The position numbers and the translations under genes were made by a program. From Chondrus crispus (lineage: Eukaryota > Rhodophyta > Florideophyceae > Gigartinales > Gigartinaceae), in the NCBI RefSeq assembly GCF_000350225.1, contig NW_005179103.1, positions 1 through 64,000 of the forward strand: DNA of 64,000 bases, read 5' to 3'. How positions within the stretch are numbered: the stretch's first letter is position 1; every line of letters begins with the position of its first letter. The notes beneath the pieces were generated by a model. That model searched no databases, was not told the DNA's origin, and saw only the letters and a program-made list of their open reading frames with translations. Below are positions 32,703 to 41,621 of this stretch, piece by piece.

Positions 32703-34858
32703 TTCTTGACCTTCAGGTAACTCGTCGATGGTATCCCTAACCTCTCCATCGGAGACAACGCCTCATAATTTTCCAAAACTCGGTGCATTTCCCGGAGGGA
32801 AAGAATGCACGTTGGCGCGGCGTGCCCCTTTTCATAGCAATGATAGCACACCAGTCCGTGCGTCTTGACGGGATATTGCGGCCTAGGCCCTCCACGGGCC
32901 GGCGGTCTTCCTTGACGTTGCGGCCTTCCCATCCAGCCTGGCCTTCGAAACGTCGTACTCTTGTCTTCCATCGGAATGCGCGGCGCCGGCGTGTGGCCGC
33001 GCCCCCGAAACATCATCACGGGATCCGTGGGTTCTGAAAACGACGCCGTCGTGTATGCAGGCGTCGGTAAAGTTGACGACCCACTTGCCCCGTTGTCCTC
33101 GTGTCCGTAGCCCTCCGATGGCTCAATGAACTCGCCTTCGGCTACCAACGCGCCCTCGTAGTGATTTTCGCTACTTCCGTGCGCACCGCGCTCATCTGAC
33201 GCGGAAATTGACTCGGCTAAATGGACGGCGGCATGACTTTTGCGACCGGGATAAGAAGCCCTCGGCTTCTTACCTGCCCTGATCGTCGATGGCGTCTGAA
33301 TCGTGACCTTCTTGGTCTTCTTGTCCTTAGCGCGGCTCGCAGAGCCATGCGCCTTCGCGTAATTCACTAGTCTCAAAAACGAAACGTCCCGATTGTCTTG
33401 CCGGTATTGAGATACCATCGGCTTGATACTCGAATCGAGTCCTTCAATAAACATCGTCATCTGTTCTTCCATCGAATATACGTTTCCACATGGATTGCTC
33501 GCGTCCGTCAGACGGATATAAAATTCCATCTCGTCTTCAGACGGTCTTTGATGAACCTCTCGCAATGCGAGTAAGGCTTGACGGATCGCCTCGTCGGTTG
33601 CGAAACTCCTCAACAACCACTGTACGGCCTCCGGCCAAACGGATACTTTTTCGTGGTGGGACCCGGCCGTCTGAGACACCGAAGTGTACTGCCTCAGGGC
33701 GATGCCACTTAGAAATTCGGGCAACAAGCGGATCGCTTGCCCCTCGTTCATCTCTTGAGTATCAAACTCTTGAACTAATTTTGCCAAAAAATCCAACACA
33801 AGGACCCCGTCCTCACCTGTGAACGTGTTGTCCTTCTTCACCTTAGGCGGAATATCTCTCCTGATTTTTCGCACGGCGGTCCGCCGGGAACTTGACAAAT
33901 ATGTCTGCGGGTTCCGCAAGCGGTACGTTCGGTACGAAAGTAATTTCTTGAAGAGGTAGTTGGTCGGATTCAGCTCCTCCAACTCCTCCCATCGCGGCCC
34001 GCGTCGCGTTGCGACGTCCTCTGGCTCAGCGTCCTTGTCTCTCCGCGAGGCGGACGAAGTGACTACGCTCCGTCTGGAGGTAATTTTCTTGCCCTGCGAA
34101 ATTCCTTTTCCTTCCTCTGAACGATGTTCGGAATCGCTGGCATGGTTCGACAAACCGTCGTCACCATCTTCGGAAAGGCCATTCGACTCGGCCGTTGAGT
34201 CTTGGCCCTCCGGCTCGTCACTACAGTGACTCTTGCTCCGGCGTCGCAGATTCTTCTTCGAAGTCTTCGACTTGGAACTCCGCTGTACAGCGGCCTTGTC
34301 CTTCTTCGATCGACGGTCGCCTTCTCGACCCGTGGGGAGCGGCTCTTGCCCGGCGACCTGTTCAAGGTCCTTGAGACGATGAGCGGCGCGGTCAAACCGG
34401 TCGTCGATACTGCTTCTAAATTTACCTAAGGACTCCAAAGCTTGATTCGCATCGCGCCTTGCGTCCTTGACCGAAATTTTTAACGAAGCTAGGACCTCCG
34501 GCTCCAGACCGTCGGTCGCTTCACCTCGCTCCTTCTCGACGAGATCCACTCGAGCCGATAGCTCTTCTAAAACGGTGTGGAACTCGGATGCTTGCAACTC
34601 CAGTTGCTTCCGGACGAGGGCTAATTCAGCCTCGAGATTTTTCGTCATCTCTTGGCGAATTTCCTCGCCCATGTTCTCGAACCTGTAGGATAGGTTATTC
34701 TTGTCTGTTTCGATCCCCGTCGGGGATTCTTGACCTTCGGGATCCGTGGCCGTATTGGCCTGGCTTCGGGTGCGAGGACCTCGCGGGATCCTCGACGCCC
34801 TTGCCGATCCGCTCCTACCCGCCCCGGGACCGACGTCCCCGGGGGCGCTTGTCGACAT
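32573..34858 (-). CDS. gag of A-I
   Basis: An open frame of 761 residues from an ATG at 34858, 153 bases after the primer-binding site. The first 60 residues are Arg/Pro/Ser-rich. A coiled-coil follows (about residues 60-200), then a Lys/Ser/Asp/Glu-rich linker, and a Retrotrans_gag-type capsid region of about 200 residues (PEAVQWLLRSFATDEAIRQA). A zinc knuckle CYHCYEKGHAAPTC lies near 32800-32855. The protein would assemble into the particle and bind element RNA. It is the best-preserved part of the element. Confidence 0.85.
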   Translation of the reverse strand: MSTSAPGDVGPGAGRSGSARASRIPRGPRTRSQANTATDPEGQESPTGIETDKNNLSYRFENMGEEIRQEMTKNLEAELALVRKQLELQASEFHTVLEELSARVDLVEKERGEATDGLEPEVLASLKISVKDARRDANQALESLGKFRSSIDDRFDRAAHRLKDLEQVAGQEPLPTGREGDRRSKKDKAAVQRSSKSKTSKKNLRRRSKSHCSDEPEGQDSTAESNGLSEDGDDGLSNHASDSEHRSEEGKGISQGKKITSRRSVVTSSASRRDKDAEPEDVATRRGPRWEELEELNPTNYLFKKLLSYRTYRLRNPQTYLSSSRRTAVRKIRRDIPPKVKKDNTFTGEDGVLVLDFLAKLVQEFDTQEMNEGQAIRLLPEFLSGIALRQYTSVSQTAGSHHEKVSVWPEAVQWLLRSFATDEAIRQALLALREVHQRPSEDEMEFYIRLTDASNPCGNVYSMEEQMTMFIEGLDSSIKPMVSQYRQDNRDVSFLRLVNYAKAHGSASRAKDKKTKKVTIQTPSTIRAGKKPRASYPGRKSHAAVHLAESISASDERGAHGSSENHYEGALVAEGEFIEPSEGYGHEDNGASGSSTLPTPAYTTASFSEPTDPVMMFRGRGHTPAPRIPMEDKSTTFRRPGWMGRPQRQGRPPARGGPRPQYPVKTHGLVCYHCYEKGHAAPTCILSLREMHRVLENYEALSPMERLGIPSTSYLKVKNWFDSQTASTPSASTPRSNQPFKGPVAGPAPSDVRRISPRQEN

Positions 34859-35010
34859 CGCTCGTACAAGCGAGCCTACACAAAAAAAGTACAAACAAAA
34901 AAATAAAAAAGAGACTCCGTTACCCAGACCACCTTCGTAGTACAACTCCAGATCAGGACTTTCGTAGGCAAAATTCTTGATCGGGTCTCCTGCACAGTAG
35001 ACGAATTTTA

Positions 35011-35023
35011 GGTCGGGAGACCA
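35011..35023 (-). other. primer-binding site (A-I)
   Basis: On the minus strand, TGGTCTCCCGACC lies four bases inside the 5' LTR, identical to the sites of A-II, B-1 and B-2. Confidence 0.8.
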
Positions 35024-35027
35024 CTTT

Positions 35028-36072
35028 TGTAGTGCAAGGTGCCTGGTAGGCCGCGAACACAGTCCGACGGTCAAACAAAAAGACGAAAAACAACAGCAAT
35101 AACAACAACTGCCGATGGCACGCGCTACGGAGCGTTCGAGACTCCCTTTCCCCTTGTGTGGGCTTGCGGCCCACGGTAGCTCAACTCCGACCGGGGGGTA
35201 AGGAAGACGCCCGGCCCGGGAGGAAAATGGTGGTAGAGACTTGTGAAGACTTGAGCGCTCGGCGAGTGCGGGTTGGGCTTGTCTACGAGAATGTAACCGC
35301 GGTTCGCTGGGTTGTAAGGCCAATGCTCGACGAGCGTCTTCAGCACCTTGGGTATAATTCAAGGTCTTCGACAAGGGCTTGCTCAGCACTACCCGACGGG
35401 ATCGTAATTGTGTAGCAGCGCTACGACCGACGTGTTGCCCGATGGCTAGAAACACCCTCACCAGCGCGATCGCAATCGCGGTAGGTGGTACCAACTCTGT
35501 CTTGTACAGTAAGACCTTCGACGGAGGCGTCGTCGCAACAGCCTTCCGACGCAACTTGAAACAGTAGCAGCGCTACACGACGTGTTGCCCGATGGCTAAA
35601 ACACGTACACCGGATCGGTCGCAACCGATTCCGATGGAACCAACACAATTAAGGGAAAGATAGGAATAGAAGTAGAAAAGAATAGGGAAATAAAGGAAAA
35701 AGAGAAAAGGGGACCCCCGAGCGCAAAGGATGCCGTAGGCTTAGGTAAAAGGGAGCGTCTTGGTAGAGACGGACTTCGACCAGGGCGACATTCAACTCCA
35801 GCAACTCGGGTTACCTTTACTGACTTGGTCGTCAGAGGGCTAAGGTATATATGGCCCCGCCGGAGCCAGTACAGTAGCTCGCGGCGCTAGATCCTAGATC
35901 TAACCTAGTGTCAGCTAAATTAATGCCAACTAATTAACTAAATAAAATAAAACAATTAAAAATTAAAACTGTGCAATTATTCACACGTGTGTCCCCCAAA
36001 CCCGGACTACTTTTCATATCCAAATATTTTCCTTTCTTTTCACCCCCCTTTCCAGGTGCGTATTGCACTACA
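35028..36072 (-). repeat. 5' LTR of A-I
   Basis: It is 1,045 bases and differs from 21375-22419 at about 14 positions. Its outer end is followed by TCTTT, the duplicated target. Confidence 0.92.
35846..35876 (-). promoter_or_regulatory. LTR promoter of A-I: TACTGTA plus TATA box
   Basis: On the minus strand, TACTGTA (35876-35870) is followed after 17 bases by ATATATA (35852-35846). Transcription would start near 35820. Confidence 0.55.
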
Positions 36073-36077
36073 TCTTT

Positions 36078-38743
36078 TCGATAGACGGTCAACGGTCATA
36101 GACGGAGCAAGGGCAAGAAGAAACCCCATGCTTCTTCATTACTGCGTGCGTCCCGTGAGCTCCATTCAGAATTTTGTTACCGATGCCGCCTTCGCCTTCC
36201 TCCTTCTCCTTTCAATTCCCCTTCCTGTTTCCCAATTTCCGTCGCACGTGCGCCCAGAAAAAGTATGATTTCCACAGGTGTCACCCCCTGATCCGTCCCT
36301 CTCCGAGAGTTTGAGGCTTTTCCTTGCTCAACTTTTCCAAGTTACCCCCAGACCACATCTGTAGTTAAACGTCTTGCTCAATTTCAGGCCCTCGTCACGT
36401 TGGAGCTTATCCACTTGCAGTTGCGGCTCTGTCGTTCCCAGCCTCGTCAAAGCATCCAAGAACACTCCGATGTACACATCTCCACGTCCCAAGCGCAAAT
36501 GTTTATCCGTCAGGCAGTCAAAATTCGACATGCCGTGGAGAGCCCCGTGTTGGTCTGGGTGACCATCCCATGCATGCATCGTCGCCCCTATACCCGCAAG
36601 CACACCTTGCGCCGCCGCTTCTTTATATCCTGTCGTTCCGTTGATCTGTCCAGCCAGGAACAGCCCGGAAAGCCGATAACATTCCAGATTCGGTCGCCGT
36701 TCCGTCGGATCGACATAATTGTGCTCCACTGCCTGTCCTGGAATGGCAATTTTACCCTTCTCCTGGTCAGAAGTCGAATTTACGACGCTTTGTTGCACTT
36801 GTTTTGGTAACTTCATTGATATCCATGCAGGGTAAATCAATTTCGAATCCACCCCTCCGGTTCCAACCATGCAACATGGCCATCCCAATGCCCGAATTCC
36901 TCCTCTTAATCGCAGTGTGCGTCCCAAATATTGCTCTGCTTCGAGTCTCAGCTTCCTCCTCTTATCCCTGCATACCGTCACTGCGGTCGTATCCCTCTTT
37001 TCACCAACTTCCTCCTCTTTTGCATTTTCAAATTTCCCTTCCCTGATTCCCCTATGTTTCCTTCTCTTCAGTTCCTCCTCTTTATCCTTGGCACGGCGTG
37101 TCGCTGACCCTGTTTCGCATCTCCTTGCCAGCCTGTCCTACTGGACAGTCGACGCGGGTTGTTATGAGAGAGAAAGTTGCCGGTGGTTGTCTCCGTCTTC
37201 TCCTCTCCCCGTTATCCGCCAAAACATTGGTTTCCCCGTCGAGCTATGTACACAGTACAGTGTTTTCCGACGGATGACGTCCATAAATGAAGGACGCGAC
37301 TACCGGGTGTGTCGCGTTGGGGCCCTCAGGTCTCGTAGAATTTTTGGTGAACTTCTTTTTCCCCTTTCCGTATTGATACGGCGTATCAAAAACGCCGTGG
37401 GCGTGTTGTGGGGTTATCCTGGGTGATTGCAGTCTCAATTCGTCCTAGTCATCGTAAAACGTGGCGTGGAGGTGCAAAGAGAATTGGTCGTTGAAAAGCT
37501 CCTCTTTTGTCCGTCCCGCGGTCAACACGGTCGCGGATCATGCGGCACTGTCTTGATTCGTCGTCCCGCTCCTTCCTCATGTCAGTCGACCTCCTCCCTG
37601 TTAAATAGTTTTCTGCAACCCACATCTCCAATGTGGAACCAGAGATTCTCTCGTTTCCAAGAGTTATCCCAACATATTGAAAAGGTAGGTTATTCTGTTC
37701 CCTTATCGCATGGATCGTGTAGGTCTGACGGCCTACCCGTCGGCAATTGTACATACTGCTCCGGCTGGTGTTCTTTCCTCACAGCATCCGTCCCATTGGA
37801 GAGAGAGACCGTAACACGTTATGTGTGTGCACATGAGGCATGGGGCCTGGTCTTTGTGATGCAAGAAAAATAAGGGTTGTCTTGGAACATGCTTGACCCA
37901 TCCGGTCGCACCCAGTTGGGCTAATTATTTCCGCGACCGAGCTCTACTGTAACCTGATGTGGTTTCGGACAACGTCGATGCTCCTAATTGCCTCCGTCGG
38001 TTGCACTCTCCTTGTAGACACCTGCTGCACGTGCCTCCGCTCTTTCTTCATTGACTCCATATGGCGATATTCTTCCGAGCTAATCACCACGAGTACCCAA
38101 TTCCTTCGTAGCAGCTGCCCCGTCTTCGATCGTCATCGCGGAAGTGATGTCGCGTCTCTCTCCCTCTTCGGTTCTTCCTGCACCAACGTTTCCCTTGTGA
38201 CTATCGCGCTTCGCGTCTCTGTCCGGGTGATGCTGCACCGAATTCTCACTACCAGTGAGGTCCACCTTCGAGGTGCTGTCGTCGACAGCTGGCTGCTTGA
38301 CGTTCTTCTTCTCTTCCCTCGCCGTTCTCCTTTCTCGTGCACACTGTACACTTCCCGGCTGATATAGTCTTCCCTTGGTCGAACCGGCCCGGGGTCACTT
38401 GTATCTCCCCCTCTTTTTTTTGGACGAGTTGGCGGCTTCTCACTGTGGGTTCATGCCCTCGTCACGTACAATACACAAAATAAATAAAAAGGGGGAAAAC
38501 GAGGTGAAAGGGAAAGGTAATTGGTCTCGTACTGACCTGACAGCATATTCTGCTTCCCTGGCGGGGGCGGCAAAGGAGTTTCAAAAACCTCGCCTCTTCT
38601 TCCTCTTTTTGGGGGGCGTCCTTTTCGATGTATTTCAACGGCTGCGCGGGCGACGGCGTCGCCGTGATAGCAAGCTGGGGTCTCCTGTGTGAGCTCCCCG
38701 CCGGGGGTGGGCTCACAATCGATCATTTTCAAGGGAAACTGGG
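36078..38743 (-). mobile_element. element A-III, continued: 3' region with a captured gene fragment
   Basis: The TCTTT duplication shows that this stretch was joined to 20370-21374 before A-I landed, so it lies just upstream of the A-III 3' LTR in the element's own direction. It contains an mnmG-like fragment (36328-36870) and, to its right, a pyrimidine-rich stretch with at least four TTCCTCCTCTT motifs (36897, 36953, 37009, 37072), like the non-coding 3' regions of A-I and A-IV. No family A antisense frame is present here. It is cut at 38744 by A-IV. Assignment to A-III is an inference from position and the shared motif. Confidence 0.6.
36328..36870 (-). pseudogene. MnmG/MTO1 (tRNA uridine carboxymethylaminomethyl enzyme) internal fragment
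   Basis: MnmG (GidA; MTO1 in mitochondria) is an FAD enzyme that, with MnmE, modifies the wobble uridine of certain tRNAs. The frame from an ATG at 36870 carries a block diagnostic of this family: [14 protein letters not shown], then [16 protein letters not shown], then [20 protein letters not shown] and [18 protein letters not shown]. This corresponds to roughly 130 residues from the second half of a protein usually over 600 residues long. The FAD-binding N-terminus is absent, and similarity stops just after TTEP, where family members continue into a conserved Arg-rich segment; about 35 unrelated residues follow. The frame has no internal stop. It looks like a host gene piece carried in the 3' region of A-III. 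Confidence 0.75.
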
Positions 38744-39790
38744 TGTAGTGCAATGTGCCTGTAAGGCTGGAACCAGGGTCCAACGGTCCAGCGACAACAC
38801 AACCAACAAACAACAACCAACAAGAGTTGCCGACGGCACAGCCATACGGAGTGTCCGATTCTCCCTTTCCCTTTAAGTGGGTTCGCGGCCCACAGTAGCT
38901 CAAGTCCCTGACAGGGGTGGGGCAAAAGGAAGAGGCCCGCCCCGGGACGAATGGTGGTAGAGTCTTGTACAGGCAGCTGCTCGGCGAGTTCGGGGCGGTA
39001 ATTAGGAAGCCGGGCCCGATGGTTCGTAATTCCAATGCTCGCGGAGCGCCTGTTACACCTTATACCCTTGATAAGGTCTTCGACGGGGGCGTCGCAACGC
39101 AGCCCGACGGAAATTAGCAAACACGTAGCAGCGCTACACCTCCGTACTGCCCGATGGCAAAGTACCGACACCGGAACGGTCGCAACCTGTATCCAATGGA
39201 ACCAACACTGTCCTGTATACACAACAGGACCTTCGAGGGAAACGTCGTTGCAACAGCCTCCGTCGGTGGTCGTAAACAAGTAGCAGCGCTACACCCACGT
39301 GTCGCTCGATGGCAAAGACACCTACACCTGTCCGGTCGCAACCAAAGCCGATGGCACCAACACAAGATAAGGGAATAGAAATAGAGATAGAAATAGAAAA
39401 GGATAGGTGAAATAAAGGAAAAGGAAAGGGAACCCCCGAGCGCAAAGGATAACGTGATCTGTGGTAAAAGGGAGCGTCTTGGGAAAGACGGACTTCGACC
39501 AAGGCGATATTCAACTCTGGCAACTCGGGTTACCTTTACTGAATTGGTCGTCAGAGGGCTAAGGTATATATCGCCCCGTCGGAGCCACTACAGTAGCTCG
39601 CGGCGCTAGATCCTAGATCTAATCTAGTGTCAGCAAAATTAATGCCAACTAATTAACTAAATAAAATAAAACAATTAAAAATTAAAACTGTGCAATTATT
39701 CACACGTGTGTCCCCCAACCCGGACTACTTTTCATATCCAAATATTTTCCTTTCTTTTCAGCCCCCTTTTTAGGTGCGTATTGCACTACA
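38744..39790 (-). repeat. family A LTR, mosaic type (3' LTR of A-IV)
   Basis: It is 1,047 bases with standard ends. In the element's direction, the U3 part (39790 to about 39530) matches the A-I LTR, while the rest (about 39520-38744) matches the A-II LTR. The switch lies within a short stretch common to both (39520-39529), about 40 bases after the TATA box at 39565-39571. Confidence 0.85.
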
Positions 39791-39893
39791 TATCCCCCTT
39801 CTGAGCGTCCTTGCACATCGGCTACACTCCTTGATCTCCAACTCCTTCTCTTCTCGACCCCTTCTTTCTCCATTCCTGACCGACGGTCTCCGC

Positions 39894-41621
39894 ATGAGCA
39901 GGGACAAGACGAATCCCACGTGTCCTCCACCTCCTGAGCTTGCGGGCGAAAATACTGCCCGTCGGCGCACCGGTGTCGGCTTCGCGAACGAGTCTCGCGC
40001 TTCCGTCGACCTCCCTCCTATACCCCGACGCCCCCCTGATTCTGACGCCTCCGACCCGGCCTTTCATCCAAGTTATCATCCCTCTTTGGTAGCCCGCCAC
40101 TACCCCTCGCTCGAAGAGCTACAGGACAAAATCATGCACGAACATCCTTCCTTATTCGCCTCGGCCCAGTGGTTCTCCTCCGTGGCTATTCGCGACGTTT
40201 CCAAAATCGAACACCAATTCGCCGACGACGCGGGCATGCTTCCCGGTAATCTCCCGGTGCTTGCCATCCGCTCCTTTGACTGGCGAACCCGTATAGCAGT
40301 TACGACTTCTATCCTACGTCATCCTCCCCCACGGGGCCGTTCCACTCTCTCCATGCGATTTATGGAGGCCATATTCGCTCGGCTTGCCATCCCCACTTCC
40401 GACACCCTCATACCCTCGACATACGGTTGCGACACTTGGCGTTGTTGTACAGAGGGCGAACGCCTCTATTTGGACAATCTCATTGATATCACCTTTGGTG
40501 ACCCTGCCGCCGAGGCGGATCGCCTGTGTCGAAACCGACATACTGTCACATCCGATGCCATCTTCTGGACCGAACCCATTATCCCTTCAAATTTCCGTCA
40601 TTTAAAACGCGGGGGTATTTTCTTCTTTCAGAACACAGTGCGCTGTGAACGGTGTATTCGGTCTGATACGGGATACTTCATCGGCTACCAAATGGTAGAG
40701 GCGGGCTAGATTTCCCGTCAGCATTATGCAAGTCGTTACCAGCGCATCCCCTCATGGTGGAGCCAGTACGAGGTGAGTCAAGGCTTTTGGTCTGAAATGG
40801 GACCCATACTCACATACTATGGCAGCTACCTGCGGGATCCGCAACACGGGTTATGGGTGGTCTTCCTCACAGAGTGGTGCGTCAAAGTAGCTGCGACCCT
40901 CTTGTGGGAGACCTACGATTGCTGGCGCCTATGGCACCTCCCTGCGAAGCTGATAGCACAAATGCGTCTATTGGACTTCTCTGTCCCTCTGGGTGGCTCT
41001 GATTTCAATCGCGAAATACGCTCCCTCCTTGATGCGATCGAGGGCGTGGATTTGGACTGTGTCCCTCCGCGAAACTCCTCTCGATCCTTCAATCGCCAAC
41101 GTCCCTCTTTCTCCCCTGGTCGAAACCACCCAGCTGCGGGCGACTTCGTGTGGTTCAACCCCTGGACATCCACCCCCTGCTCAGCGTGGGAAGCTCAAAC
41201 GAGTCGCCGATTCGGAAACCAAACACCGGTTCCCGACATCACCCCCATCGTCACATCTGACCTCCGGGAGCTTCACGTATGCTCCCGTCCTTCCTCTCCA
41301 ATTCCTCCTCGATCGGCTGTCCCTGCTTCCCCGCGCGCAGCCTTAGTCTCTCCATTCTCGTCAAAGGCGCCTTCAGCTGTCGAAATTCCCTCGGCAGGCC
41401 ACACCGAGACATTATCGGTGAGGGAAGTGAGATCTCCCCCCCCGTCCCCTACAATTTCCAAAAATACCCACGACGTCACGAGCGTATACTGTTCCTTGCT
41501 CCGCGCTCACGGTGTTGAGGGAGAGGCTCTGCAAGGAGCCTCGATTGACGACTTGCGAGTTTTGGCTCGCCTCGTGTCATCACTTCCAAAGGGAAAATCC
41601 TTTGGCCACCCTTCCGTCTGA
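39894..41621 (+). pseudogene. antisense accessory frame of family A, second copy
   Basis: It is the same length and location as the A-I copy (ATG 104 bases inside the LTR), with high identity throughout. It is a fossil with about one break. Many of the differences from the A-I copy change the amino acid. Confidence 0.75.

Larger units (their letters stand above)
21375..36072 (-). mobile_element. element A-I: complete giant Ty3/gypsy chromodomain retrotransposon
   Basis: This 14,698-base element has matching 1,045-base LTRs at both ends and is flanked by TCTTT on each side (21370-21374 and 36073-36077). In the minus-strand direction the order is 5' LTR, primer-binding site, gag, protease, reverse transcriptase, RNase H, integrase, chromodomain, about 3.9 kb of non-coding modules, an antisense frame, purine tract and 3' LTR. 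By hand alignment the two LTRs differ at roughly 14 of 1,045 positions (about 1.3%), so the insertion is young. It looks nearly whole, with about two or three breaks in pol. Its length is well above the 5-7 kb usual for the family because of the enlarged 3' region. Confidence 0.92.
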
